The notes: generated by a model from the letters alone, not told the origin. 64,000 nucleotides of DNA from Paraphoma chrysanthemicola (GCA_020744225.1 JAGMWG010000017.1:930001-994000); one strand, 5' to 3'; shown: positions 21,895 through 34,363, numbered from the stretch's first letter. Made by a program: numbers and translations.

Positions 21895-24800
21895 ATGTCG
21901 ACGCCTGCTACTATCGCGATGGAGGATGCCATGCAGCAAACTCCCGCGTCTGCCGCTGACGACGACTCCATGAGCGACATACCGCGGCGATCAATGCGAG
22001 GCAAGCACCATGACCCCTCGTGAAGCATCGCGTCTAACCATTCTCGCGTCTACAGTGAAGGTGCTGTACACGTTCGACGACCAGAACAAGTCCAACTGCC
22101 TCGCCCGACTGCCGAACGCGTTGAGCGTCCCCGTCGTGTCGCTCGATGAGATCACGCAAGTAGGAGTCATCGAGCTCAAGACGTGCATCCAGGCCATTGT
22201 TGCGGCAAGGTGGGTTGCTAAATCCGCTCATTGGTGCTCACTCGCTCATCGCTCGCTGCTTTAGTCCCGAACTTGTCGCCAAACTCGGCCATGACTACAC
22301 CGTCTACGCCTACGACTTTTCCGAGTACGAAACCCCGCTTGTCGGCCAGGGCATGCTGTCATGGATTCTTGCCTCTGCGTCCAACACCCCGAATGCTCCT
22401 GCCGACCAGTCGCAGACTATGGTCACTGGTCGCGTGTGCAAAAACATCCTAGGTCTATTCGGCAATGGCATGAAGGAGACTCTGGAGGTCAAGCTCAAGT
22501 TGGTGCCTGTTCCCACAAGCATGCAGCAGGAGTATGTTGAGAACATGGAGCGGTACCACAGCCTCAGCCAGCTGATGCCCGAGGGCTTCGACTATAGCGC
22601 CTGGTCCGACTTCTTGAAAGAAAACCCAGCCCTGGGTCAGCTCGCACAGCCCACGCCGATGATGCCCACCCAGCTGTCCCAACGCCCATCTCTTGGCGGT
22701 TACGAACCGTTCCATCAGATGCTCACCCGAAACAGCCCGTCGCAAGAACCTCGCACTGACTCCTTCTACGACTCGGCCAATATGTCCTTCGACACCCAGC
22801 AAACTCGTGCGTCTAGTCCTGCCATGAGCACGCTGTCCTTTCACCACTACCAACACAACGCCGACTCACGGCCTGCATCTCGCGCATCGGTTCGAAGTGA
22901 TGTCGTCCATTCGCAGCAGCAATTTCGCGAATTAGATCCGTACACCATCGAGCAACAAGAGGAAGGCCCGCCCAAGAAACGAGCTCGGATCGTGCAAACC
23001 AAAAGACCGAAGAAAACACCACTCACCGTACACAATGACTCGCTTCGCGTCACTGCCAGCACAGCAGCGTCAGTCCGTCTCCATCGGCCTCTTGCTGCCA
23101 ATCCTGCCGCCACATTAGCCTCTGCCGAATCAGTACCTCGCGCGCCAACGCCACGGCCTGGCGACAGGAATTTTGGCTCAAGAGGACCTCGCCGTCCGCC
23201 CGCACCAAGCGCTCTCCGACATGCTTCTATGGACGAAGGCCGCCCATACATGTCTCCCTACGACAACAGCGCATTCTCCGACAATGCAATGGATTCTGGA
23301 GATGATGACAGAGGTGTGAGCCCTGGTGATACGCCCTTGGACATACCATCTTCTCCCCCATTAGCACCTCAACGTACGGCGTCCCCCGATCCGTCTAGCC
23401 CAACCCTACCCACTCTACCGCCGCCCAATGACTCCGGCTTTGTTAGTGACATGCCACTAGGTCTAGACGAGGACGGTATAGATCTGGGGAGCAATATATG
23501 GGATGGCAGTGATTTGCCCGTCGCTCCGGAAATGCGCGTACGGAGACGACAGGACAGATCGGGAAATCCATGGCAGCAAGTAAACCCGGGACCGGTTGAT
23601 CTATTGCCACAGTCATACGTACCACGACCGAAGCAACACTATCGAAAGCCAGAGGCGCAGCCTGTCACTCAATCGATTGAGCAACAACCCGGACCGATGT
23701 CGAGCTTCAGTCACCAACCCCATGGTAATTACGCCAATGCATCAAGCGTTCACTTACGCCACACGAGTGCAGCGGACTCATATCCTTTTGGGCCAGTCCA
23801 GCAGCAAGAAGCACTAGCACCATCACGAGCCACGTCAAAGGTGACATCTCCGGACGCAGCTTTCTCACATGTCTCACCAGAGAGTGAATACGATGCACAA
23901 GCATATAGTCGCTCTGCCACTCCCAATCTTCCGGCGCAAAGGCCCAAGGCTTCGCGGAATAAAGGTCTGGCGAGGTCACAAACATGGTCGGGCGCGGGTG
24001 AACCCATGTCAGATGCGCCAGGCCCATCTGACTCGGGTGCTCCTCGGAGCGGCTCGGGAGCAAGGAGGAAGAAGTACATCAAAGAGAAGATGGAGAAGGC
24101 CATTGCTGCCGGAGAATTACCCCCTCACTGCAAGAATTGCGGAGAAATCGACACGCCCACCTGGAGGAAGGCATATACTCGTGTAGAGTATGGATCTCCG
24201 GAAGGCATCGAAATCTCAAAAGATACGGCAGGCACCGGCGTCATCGCGTATGAAGTCATCGAGTCAACAGAGGAGAATGGAGGCGCGTTGTCTTATCGCA
24301 TATTCAAGAACAATACCACTCGGGATGAGAAGGCGGCAAATGTGTTTGATGAGCTGAACTTGTGTAACCCCTGCGGGCTCTGGCTTATCAAGAAGGGCTC
24401 GATGCGGCCACAGAAGCTCTGGGACAAGTCGGAAAAGGGTACCAAGCGCAAGCGCCAAGCAGCTGCACGCACAAAATCAGTGAGTCAGGAGGGTGACCTC
24501 GTCTCTGACGCAGTGGTACCACCTTCCGACGCTATCATGCCAGAGGATAACGAAGTGGCTCCTGCAGCTGCCTCACTCGATGGCAATGTTGATAGCATCA
24601 TGCCGCCTCCGCCGCTATTGCATCGCGCTTCGACCTTTCAGTCTGTAAACCAACCTTCCACGCTGGACAAAGAGACGGCTGAAGAGGCATTGAAGCGAGC
24701 TATCCAGTCTAGTCCAGCCGGTCTTCGAGGCAGCAGACACTCCCCTATCGACGTAGAGCCGGATCTCACTCCTAGGCCAACACGACGCTTGTTGTTCCCG

Positions 24801-25853
24801 TCACCTCGGAAGGGTGGCGAAGCCAAATCATTGTCACCTGTTCCACCAGAAGCCACAGCACCTTTACATGACGCTAACAAGGATGTGGCACAGGAGAAGC
24901 CCCGCTGTCAAAGATGCAAACGATTGCGAAAAGGCTGCGATCGCGAGCGACCCTGTGGACGTTGCGACAACGCTGATATTGGCTTCGATGGCTGCATCCC
25001 TTGTGAGATGCCACGAACCAACTGGTTCGAGACTCCGGTTGTGAACATAGCTCGTGTCGAAGAGGAGAACCCAGACAAGGAGAACTGCCCTCCTTCGGCC
25101 GAAGAACGGGATGACTTTGCTCACCTCTTCGAGGACCCGGTCTCTCCAAGGACCACACCGAAGAAGGACCAGCTTTTCCAAGACCTGCTAAAGACGCCAA
25201 CTCCAGGATCGCGTCGCCGTAATCCCTTGACGCCTAGGCAGGGTGCTGACAACCCTGATCTCCTCATGACACCGTCCCGCATAACACCTTCACGAAATGT
25301 CCTGACACCTCGAGGAACGCGAGCGGCGACCATCGCGCCGGAGACACCTTTTACTCGGCAGCTCAATGCTCTCCTCTCTGACTGCAATTACTCATCGCCC
25401 TCACAAGTCATTGATTTCTCGGCTTTCCCAACTTTCAACACACCTGGTCGCGCACAGTTCAGCGAATTCATGAACGACGACTTTCTTTCCAGCGATATGC
25501 CTATGCCAAGCTCACCACCAAAGTCCGGAGCCCTTGGCTTGGGATTCGAAATGTATGAAGACCCTGAAACTGCCACTGCTGGTCTCTGGGGTGGAGTGAG
25601 CATGTTCGGAAGCGATGCCATGATGGCCGACTATGAAGATGTTAAACCAAGCCAAGGCGATCTGAATGAAGGTGTGGAGAAAACGACCCTCCTCAAGATG
25701 AATGTCGGAGGCATCACTGTCGATTTCGCAGCCATGATTGAGGAGGTCGTGTCGCACAATCACGGCGATGCGGATGAGCAGGACAACGGCGTCAGCCCCG
25801 AGGCCGATAGCCAAGGATTGGGACGAACGCCGGAAGTGCCTGCGGCCGAGTAG
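21895..25853 (+). CDS. ams2: Ams2/Spt21-type GATA and Zn2Cys6 transcriptional regulator of histone genes
   Basis: Exons 21895-22000, 22056-22209 and 22265-25853 give 1282 residues. The N-terminal 130 residues match the Ams2/Spt21 domain (VKVLYTFDDQNKSNCLARL, then VYAYDFSEYETPLVGQGML). A GATA-type finger has its first CxxC at residues 709-712 (HCKNCG) and its second at 787-790 (LCNPCG), with a 74-residue loop, far longer than the usual 17-18. A Zn2Cys6-like cluster starts at 968 (RCQRCKRLRKGCDR, then CGRC). The rest is Pro/Ser-rich and disordered. In fission yeast Ams2 activates histone genes in S phase and supports CENP-A loading; Spt21 regulates histone genes in budding yeast. The first intron uses a GC donor (AG|GCAAGC), since no usable GT donor exists. 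Nuclear. Confidence 0.9.
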
Positions 25854-27429
25854 ACATGCGGCGTTGAGTTAGGAGGCATTTTTTGCATATGGGTATGGCC
25901 TTTCGAAGACGGTTCGCACTTGCGTCCACAGTCATTTTGCATTTGATGTTTAGCGATATACTACCTTGCATACCACGGCGCAAACAACGCATGAAGTTCA
26001 TGAGGTATCACGGCATTTGTACAGTAGCAACGCAACTGCTCAGGAGTGAGCACCACAATCAACATGGAATGATAAATCTCTTCCGCACTGAAAACGACTT
26101 TGACGTCAAAGCGATGCTGCGATGTGATGTGATATGAACTCTCCATCCATACGCCGATTTATATGTACAAGGGTCAGTATGGGTCACCGTGAACACTGAT
26201 GGTGAAGTTGACAGACACAAGACCTGTACGGGCAACGTCTGCGCATAGCTACATATCAAGGGCTTCAACGTCAGGTGCTGTTGATAAAAGAGGTGCACAG
26301 ACCTGACCTTGTAGTACGCATTGTCTTGCCACGGCATGTGCAGAATTCTGCGCCATTCTTTTGGTCATGGCTAGTCGCCGAGGCAACTTTGGCTAGAGTG
26401 CGTACTTGTGTATGCAGCATTCGATGGATACGCAGGGTACGAACTGGCAATACCACACCGACTTTGAATCTTTCGAGCGAGCAAGATCCAGCCAGCGTGT
26501 CCAATGAGTATAACTGGCAGACGTGGAGTGCTGGAGCTGGTATGCAGGGGCTGTGGTGGAGGCGAAGGTCAGCATGCTGCTTAAGCGGTTCTCGCCATGA
26601 CCGTTTGCACAGCTGGGATATTTGTTGTCGTGTGGCGAATGGCTTGCATCTCAGGGGTATAGAGACCTAACAAAGCTTAGCATCACTAGGGCCCCCCTCA
26701 TAGGCCAAATTGCCATGCCAGGTATCAATTAGTTTACGAGTTGTGCTGTGATCTGCAGGTTCCGTACCGGTCAGCTCATGCAATGTACATGTCTTCTTGC
26801 GAAGTCTGCATACAGCCTACGCAAATCTGCCCAGGCCGGCACAACCATGTTCCGCCGTGAACGGACTGCAGTTCTCGTGAGCCGCAGTCATGTCATAGCC
26901 CGTCGCATTGGAAACCACAGCATGAAACGGCGCATTAAATGCCTATGAGAGACGACGATGCTCGTGGGTTCCAGTTTCGACATCACAACTTTTTCCATTT
27001 GCAATGAGTAATGCACCCCCGACACGATTTCTGTCTCGCTTGGCTATTGATCGGAGGCGCGTCGATCGAGGCAGCGCTTTCTGGTGCCGCTGAGATCTAG
27101 TACTTTCCAATCAGCCGCGCTAGTAGATGTCGCAGGCGAAATGGACAAGGCCGCGACATGACCGGGCAGCGGAGTGCTAAGCAAGTCTTTGGCGGAGCAT
27201 GTCTCTCACCAAGCATAGTCCAAATGACGCACCAAGAGCCGAGTAGCACAGCCCCCAACAGGAGTTATATGGACCGGAAGTGCGCGCTTCGTGATGTAAC
27301 AAGTTCAGTATTACTCGCTGACTATCACGTGTGGCTATACCCAACTCGACCCCCCTCCCCAGTACATAATCTTTTGGGTGGCATCTTTGAAATCGCACAT
27401 TTCGGCCCGTTGCGGCCGTTGGCCTGGGC
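25854..27429. other. Intergenic, about 1.6 kb
   Basis: Several frames of 60-130 codons overlap on both strands without recognisable motifs, signal peptides or consistent splice partners. A run of C's near 26692-26698 and another at 27352-27359 stand out only as low complexity. No gene, repeat or RNA is supported. Confidence 0.45.
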
Positions 27430-28917
27430 ATGTCTAGCGCGCAGAGTGGGCCTACCGGGGACCCACGACCCGCAACCCGACCATCACCAACATCCTACCA
27501 GCAGGGTTCTTCTTCAGTACCGCTTGTGAGCTTTTCTCAAACAACCATCAATGGCTCATACTCCGGTACGCAAAATACGCCTTCGCAGAATCTTGGTGCG
27601 CCGGCCGCTGGAGGACTGGCAGCAAGCCCTCACGTTCAGAATGGACAGTTGCCAACCACCGCAATAAAAGTACCGGCTCCAAGCACACGGAGCAGCATCC
27701 AGCGTAGCATACCATGGCGCCAAAGCAAAGCAATCGCCGAGATCTCCATGGAGCTCGCTAACTTCATCTGTCTCCCGATGTTGTTGTTCTTTCAAATCGC
27801 AGGCTACAGGAACGGCCGCGAGAGTCTAGCCTGCGCTGAATATTCCATCAGAATAGCAGCGTGGACGGCGGACTTGGATTATTGCCAGTATGCTGAGAGC
27901 CATGGGGTAAGCTTTCAGTACTGCGTCTAAACTGGTTCATGCTGACCAGCCTTGTTCTAGCTGGCGATCCCAAGTGGTGTGTCCTGCTCGATCAGCCCCC
28001 CGTCCAGGTTGACTGGCAACTCGTGCGACCTGGAGCTCCATCCACATGAGCAGGAGGTCAAGAGGATGATCCATGCTGCGAGCGCAATCAGGACCGATCA
28101 CCTGCAACATCTCAGCATCTTGTTGGTTGTCATGATTGTCCTCGCCACGATGTTCTCAGCTCGGCTTCTCAGCGATTCCATGCCGCCACATGCAGCCTTG
28201 GACGCGGCGGACCGAGAAGGAATGAGCATTCGCTTTCAGCTGTCGTCTGATGTCGAACGCGGACAACCACAGCCTCTTACATGTGGGAAAGCACCCATCA
28301 TCGAACCAAACAACACTCGAGGAGTCTTCCGTCTATTCATTGACGGTGCTTGGACCTTCCGCACACCTTTCAACCTACGCAAAGTTGCGCAGGGCGGCTT
28401 TCATCGCCTATGCAGATTCATGCGCGGACGTTACCCTTCCAACTTGAGCAACGCTATCGTCGATGTGCTATTAGCCGACCCTCATCTTGCACAACTTGCC
28501 GTGCTTGCAATGCTTAGATGCCCCGAGGACTTTGACTACGAGGCATACGTCATGGGCCTACTCGACATATACTATGTCCTACTGGCAGCGGCAATCCTTG
28601 GTCCAAAAGGACAACCCTCGCGAGATCACGACCTTTTCCCCACCATTGCACTCCTCTGGGTCGAGGCGCTAAAACACGAGCGACTTGCCATCGCCGCAGA
28701 AATACTAGCGAGGTTGCACACAAACGTACCCTGGACTGCCACGTCTGTCCGCAACGCTAGTATTCAGCACATGGCCGAGCTTTATCACCTGCGATTCAAA
28801 CACACACATAGTCGGGCACAATTGGAAACGGATGTTGACCGTGTTGCGCAATTCCTGACAGAGGGCGAGGCTTATGCGAACTTCAGAAGAGGGCTCATGG
28901 GTGTGGTGAATGGCTAG
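27430..28917 (+). CDS. Orphan membrane-associated protein
   Basis: Exons 27430-27906 and 27961-28917 (intron 54 nt, GTAAGC donor, GCTGACC branch-like site) give 477 residues. The first 100 residues are Ser/Pro/Gln/Thr-rich and probably disordered. Residues about 108-130 (LANFICLPMLLFFQIAG) and about 205-230 (LSILLVVMIVLATMFSARLL) are hydrophobic, and the latter could be a true transmembrane helix. The C-terminal half is helix-rich with regular leucines (e.g. VLLADPHLAQLAVLAMLRCP), but I do not recognise a family. The intron is needed to keep the frame. The long second exon and clean codon structure argue that it is a real gene. Function unknown. Confidence 0.6.
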
Positions 28918-29345
28918 ATCGCTCGGAGCGCGGAGTTGTTGGTCCTTTGAAAGGGAATGGATACAAAAACGGTGCATGGAGGGAGTGCAAGGCAAGATGG
29001 TCTAGGATAAGATGGGCGGAACGGTTCATGGGTGGCATATTTCCCCGGTTTTTTCCTTAGTATACACATCCCCGCAATACGATGTACCATACGATATACC
29101 AATAAGTCACCTTTGCTCTCTCAATCATCCCGTGTTAGCCAACGATGAGCTGAACAGCTTCAATACCATTCGTGTTAGGATCTGGTGAAATGTACATCAT
29201 ATGCATCACTGCATACTACTATGCCGGGTTGTATACCCTCGAATGCATAGATGCGTATGCTTTCAATTGACCAGTGTCTTTCTTCCCATGCTATACACCT
29301 CCATAGGCGCATACCATGGTGTCCGATGCATTGCAGGGCCATGGA
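28918..29345. other. Intergenic between convergent genes
   Basis: Contains the 3' ends of the orphan membrane protein (plus) and the Med2-like gene (minus). AT-rich with TATA-like runs near 29090 that may serve in 3' end formation. No gene seen. Confidence 0.5.
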
Positions 29346-30443
29346 TTACTCGAAATTGAAAAATGCATCGTCAAACGCCGAGTCCTCTGGATTCGCGTAC
29401 TCGTCCAAATCGAACAGATCGTCGAGGTTCGCAGTCTCCGTGACCATACCGCCCATGCCATCGTCATTGGCTGCGTCCTGATTCGCGTTGTCGTTGTTCG
29501 CAGCCTCGTTACTCGTGGCGGTGGTGTCCGCCGGGGGTTGCGGTGCTGGCGGATCCGCAGGCTTCGTGGTCGCTGGCGGTTCCACGGGAGCCGGCGCGTC
29601 AGCGGTCGTGTGCAGATCTGGCAGGTCGGGCATAGTCATGTCGATGTCGAGGTTGGAGGCGTCCTGTGCTGCGTTGTCGTCATCACCACTCTTGGCGAAG
29701 TCTTCGAGGCCGCGCAACAGAGAGGGGCCTTCGTCAAAGTTGAAGCCCATGTCGCCGGACGCGTCCATCATATCGTCTTGGTTGGTGTTGTCGCCTGTAG
29801 TGTCCATAGCGTCGCCGAATATGGCGTCGAAGTCAAAATCGTTGTCTTGTGGGTTTTCGGTTGGGGGGGTGCCATCGAATAGGGGATCTCGCTCTTCGGC
29901 CTGTGTGACGGTGGTCTCGATAGGTGGTGGTGGTGGCACCTTCTCTTCTTCTCGCTCCAAAGGCTTTTCTAGCTCATCGTTCTTCTCGGCCTCCATTTCG
30001 ATGGGTGCCTCGGGTTGCATTGGTGTGGGCACCTTCTCGACCTTCACTTCCTCCTTTTTGCTCTCCGCGATCCCAGCATTCCTCGATTCAGCGGCCAGGC
30101 GTGCCTTTTCTGCTTCCTTCTCCCTAGCTTCGACCTCGCGCTTCCTGCGGTCCTGGTAGCGCAAGGCAAGGTCTCTGCGCAGTACAATCTGCGCCAGCTT
30201 CACTTTCTTCTCCAGCTCGTCCAGGGCATCGTGAAAGCGCTCGGTCGCAACAGGTACAGCGCGCTGCAGGGCTAGCTTCTGGCGCCCAGTGCCTCCCCCG
30301 GACTGCTGCTCTTTGATGAAGCGACCAGACTGCAAGAAGACTAGATTCAGCATGCTCTGGAGGGTGTCGAGGTCCGGGCCGCCAACGACGGGCGCGGGCT
30401 TGGGCTGGTCTTGAGCCGGCGGCTCTTGCTTCGTTGCCGACAT
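29346..30443 (-). CDS. Med2-like Mediator tail subunit (tentative)
   Basis: A single exon encodes 365 residues from the ATG at 30443. Residues 25-110 form a helical N-terminal part (LDTLQSMLNLVFLQSGRFI, then ERFHDALDELEKKVKLAQ) followed by a charged coiled coil rich in Arg/Glu/Lys. The remaining two-thirds is acidic and Pro/Asn/Asp-rich with short FDFDAIFGD, FNFDEG and DDLFDLDEY motifs, and ends in FDDAFFNFE. The order of small helical domain, charged coil and disordered acidic tail matches fungal Med2, a tail-module Mediator subunit contacted by activators. I base this on architecture and a loose match, not a domain hit. A different acidic nuclear cofactor is the alternative. It is divergent from Pub1. 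Confidence 0.6.
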   Translation of the reverse strand: MSATKQEPPAQDQPKPAPVVGGPDLDTLQSMLNLVFLQSGRFIKEQQSGGGTGRQKLALQRAVPVATERFHDALDELEKKVKLAQIVLRRDLALRYQDRRKREVEAREKEAEKARLAAESRNAGIAESKKEEVKVEKVPTPMQPEAPIEMEAEKNDELEKPLEREEEKVPPPPPIETTVTQAEERDPLFDGTPPTENPQDNDFDFDAIFGDAMDTTGDNTNQDDMMDASGDMGFNFDEGPSLLRGLEDFAKSGDDDNAAQDASNLDIDMTMPDLPDLHTTADAPAPVEPPATTKPADPPAPQPPADTTATSNEAANNDNANQDAANDDGMGGMVTETANLDDLFDLDEYANPEDSAFDDAFFNFE

Positions 30444-31443
30444 GCTGCGGAAGGTGCGAGTGCCGAGACTGGAGACAGGCAGGTGCGCATGTAGTGGAAG
30501 GTGGGATGTGGGATATCGTGTGACCTCTTTGGTAGCGGACAATTGAAGACGCGCGGGAGACGGGTGAGGTTGGCCGTGGCGCGTGAGTGGTGCTTTGACT
30601 ACGGGTGGACCCTCGGCCAGCACCTGCGTCGAGCCTAAATTGGCGTGCCACCAAGCTTTAGCAGCCGAAGCCGCTCAATACGCGCCAAGCTCCAAAATTT
30701 CACGTTCGCACCTGCCTGGCGTGAGCCCCTCGGACCTTCCTGAGGCAGCCGCGGAGGGGCATGACTTAGGAAGGGGAACGCAATATGCTGCTGTACTACA
30801 TGGGCACCAGATGGCTGCCATGAGCTGCCACGTGCGAGCGGCCATATAGCTTCTTAGCACCATCAGCAGCTGTACTGTGTAGACAGACGTGTGTGAAGCC
30901 TGCCGCTTGACGCGATCTCGATCAGCTCACCGACCTCGAAACAGCACCTTGCAGCGCGCACAGCTCCCCGCCAAACAGCCGGCAGTAGTAGCCCCTCCAG
31001 ATCTGCGGTACAAGACGCTGTCGCTGGCAGAGTAAGCGGCGTGGTAAGGCTACCGTGGTCCAACTAAAGCGGCCCGCCGTGCGTTCGGCGCTTGGGCTAA
31101 TTCTTGCTGCTCACCCTTCGAATCTCTCCCTCCTCACCCCACACCGAACCCAGGCCATACCAGCTTTCCGTTGTCAGGCGTCGGTTCTTTGCGTCTCTTC
31201 GCATCTCCTTGCCCTCTCTTCCTCTGTTTCTCTTTCCCTTTCCTTGCGCGTCTGGGTCTTGCTCGCGCCTTACGACTTTCCTTGCCGCCTGCCTCGCGCT
31301 CCACTCGCAGTGCTCGTGGCCCTGTCGACGTCGCATTTCTGCATCGCCTGCCAGGTCGCTCAAGACTTCGCTTCTCCGATACACGCATAAATTATCCTCG
31401 TGCGCCTTTCGCCATCTCGTCTTTGCGCATCCTTCCCGCAACC
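30444..31443. promoter_or_regulatory. Divergent promoter and leader region of the Med2-like and Pub1 genes
   Basis: The 1.0-kb gap holds no convincing gene. The 31090-31430 part is strongly pyrimidine-rich (CT tracts around 31190-31250), as expected for the promoter and 5' leader of a highly expressed fungal gene such as pub1. Confidence 0.5.
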
Positions 31444-33177
31444 ATGGCCGACCAGCAGCAACCCGGGGGCAACCTCCCACCTCCTCCACCTTCTGGCGGC
31501 GCCCCTGGCTACGACGGCGGCAACCAGGGTCAGCACCAGCAGCACATGCCGCCGCCGCCGCTCGCGCCCGTCGTGATTCCGCAGAACACGAATCCTATCC
31601 CGACCGCCATGGGCTCCCCCCTGCCCGGTGGGCCCATGGACTCTATGTCGCCTTCGACTGGCGGGCCCGGCTACGTGCCTCGTCGCGCAGCCCCCGAACC
31701 GAACAAGCGCGCGCTATACGTGGGAGGACTGGACCCTCGAGTAACTGAAGATGTGCTGCGTCAGATTTTTGAGACGACTGGTCACGTCCAGAGCGTCAAA
31801 ATTATTCCAGACAAAACCGTCAGTTCTCCGTCTGTAAGATACTCTTCCACCGCGCTGCAGTGAATTACCATGTCGTGCGGCACAGTCTGGGTCTATCTTG
31901 CATTAGTAGCGAAATACACGCGCACTGACGGCTAACAGGTGAACTCCAAGGGTTTCAACTATGGATTTGTAGAGTACGATGATCCTGGTGCGGCAGAGCG
32001 AGGCATGGCCACTCTCAACGGCCGTCGCATCCACAACAACGTAAGCGCGATTGGCGCAATGGGCATCTGGTGCAATCTGACTCAGATAGGAAATCCGCGT
32101 CAACTGGGCTTATCAGTCGAACAACACCGCCAAGGAGGACACTTCTAACCACTTCCATATCTTTGTCGGTGACTTGTCTAACGAAGTCAACGATGAGGTC
32201 CTCCTCCAGGCTTTCTCCACCTTCGGACCCGTCTCGGAAGCTCGCGTTATGTGGGACATGAAGACTGGCAGGTCGCGCGGATACGGATTCGTTGCCTTCC
32301 GCGATCGTGCTGATGCTGAGCGCGCGCTCAGCTCCATGGATGGCGAGTGGCTTGGTTCTCGGGCCATTCGCTGCAACTGGGCCAACCAGAAAGGACAGCC
32401 GTCCATTTCCCAGCAGCAAGCGATGGCTTCGATGGGCATGACTCCTACCACGCCTTTCGGCCACCACCACTTCCCCACTCACGGCGTACAGAGCTATGAT
32501 ATGGTCGTCGCGCAAACTCCCCAATGGCAGACGACCTGCTATGTCGGCAATCTTACGCCATATACTTCGCAGTCTGACCTGGTTCCCCTCTTTCAAAATT
32601 TTGGTTATGTTACAGAGACACGCTTCCAGTCGGATCGTGGCTTTGCTTTTATCAAGATGGACACGCACGAGAATGCGGCTATGGCAATTTGTCAGCTTAA
32701 TGGCTACAATGTCAACGGCCGACCTCTCAAGTGCAGCGTAGGTTGAAGTGTTTCCTTGTGGTTTCTTTCCTAGCTTACGATTTCTCTTAGTGGGGCAAAG
32801 ATCGTCCTCCCACCGGTCAATTCGAAGGCTACTCGCCTGCTGGTCCCAACTCAGCTTACCCTCAAACCCCAAGCGCATACTTCCCACAATACGGTGGTGG
32901 TGGCCCGGGTGGCCCCATGTCACCCTCAGGTGAGCGGCACCGGAGGAAGCTGCAGTATCGCAAAACACAATCTAATACGCGGGCAGGACCCAGCCCCGGC
33001 GGACAACCATTTGCCCAGCAGCAGCAGGGCTTCGGCGGTCCTGGTATGAACTACCAGCAGATGCAAACGCCGCAAAGTGCCGGTGGGTACGGGCGCGGAG
33101 CTCCTCCACAGCAACAATGGGGCGCGCCGCAACAGGGCAACTTCAACCAGAACGGCTTCGGCGGGTACCAGGGTTGA
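31444..33177 (+). CDS. pub1: Pub1/TIA-1-like RNA-binding protein with three RRMs
   Basis: Five exons are inferred: 31444-31818, 31939-32040, 32090-32737, 32791-32929 and 32987-33177, giving 484 residues. A Pro/Gln/Gly-rich N-terminus precedes RRM1 (RALYVGGLDPRVTEDVLRQI; RNP1 FNYGFVEY across the first intron), RRM2 (HIFVGDLSNEVNDEVL; RNP1 RGYGFVAF) and RRM3 (TCYVGNLTPYT; RNP1 RGFAFIKM). A Gln/Gly/Pro-rich prion-like C-terminus follows. This order is diagnostic of Pub1 in yeast and TIA-1/TIAR in animals, which bind AU/U-rich mRNA, affect stability and translation, and enter stress granules. The first intron is 120 nt, the others 49-57 nt. The third intron falls between the third RRM and WGKDRPPTGQ, as in relatives. 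Confidence 0.93.
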
Positions 33178-34363
33178 GCACGATGTCCTATTCAGTCTTT
33201 CTTTGCTCCTGCATTGTTCGACTTATGTCCACAACATGCCTGATTGCCTAAACGGGTACTGGTTGGATAGTTCCCATCTCCAGATCATCTCATTAGCCAT
33301 TTGCGTATGTCAGCTTGTGGGTATCTATTACTCGAAAAATGGTGTACGGGGTTGTTGTTGAAGGTTGTCATCAAGTTGTACTCTCCTCCGCAGCTCGTTC
33401 CTAGGCTGTGCGGAGTGACTTTCATCGTCGGCGGCTGAAGGCTTTCAATGAATTTCCTTGCTCCAGATCGGTGTTTGTTTGGCCCTCGGGTCCCGATCTT
33501 CGCACCACTTACTTTGCTCTTGATACCTATTCCTACCTCAAAAGCAGCCACTCTCTTTCCTGGCGCATGCATTCGACTCGTTGATTTGGTTTGGCGTCTG
33601 CTATTGCTCTTAATCATTCGTAGCGTTGAGCGTCGGCATGATTTTTGCGTTGCCAAGTCCACGTCGGTGTGGCGCCCACGATGCCTTCTTTTTGATTTGT
33701 AGGCAATGAAGGGCGTCCTCCGGGATAGACGAGGCCAGCTAGATGATGCCATATTCGGCAGCGATGAGTATAGAGACATGATCAACGGGGTAATGAATGA
33801 TTTAGCGCATGCAGCCACGTGCGGAGGCATATATCGGTCGGTCTTGTTACGACAAGATTTTAGTGCCCATGATGCTTATGTTCTTGAAGCTTCAGATGTC
33901 TCTCAAAGGTGACTGCCTGTGTTTACTCAGGGTGCAGCTATGCTAACTGCAGACTAGCAGCAGAGTATTGCCGAGGAAGCACCAGCTCGCCTCTCACGTA
34001 TGCACGTGACACACCAGCACAGACGGAGAAAGCGCGTCGGCGTTCGCGTGCGCCGCCCGTTTGCATCAGTATCACTCCCCGCGCCGTGTGGGCATGCACT
34101 TTCTCGACGCAGTGTCGCTAATATTATCTTTTCTTATTGCGCTTCTTCTGTGCTGTATGCTTTTCGCTCTCATACGACTGGGTGCGTCACTGAAACCGTC
34201 CCATCCTACGGGATTGCCTTCGTTCCTGCCGCACCCTCCCAAAACGCACCTACCCCGAACGCGCCTCTCAGCCTCACGTCTACCGCGCGGCGGTACATCC
34301 ACACCCTTGTCGCGCTCCCACTACGGCTATCTCTCCACGCGACCACACACAACAACAACAATT
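33178..34363. other. Intergenic, about 1.2 kb
   Basis: 3' region of pub1 and upstream region of pif1. A 68-codon plus frame at 33706-33912 (MKGVLRDRRGQLDDAIFG start) has protein-like composition but no partner exon or known family. From 34094 onward the frame is open and continuous with Pif1. Confidence 0.4.

Noticed and set aside
33706..33912. 68-codon frame starting MKGVLRDRRG
   Set aside because: No recognisable family and no supported exon partner; lies in the 3' region of pub1.
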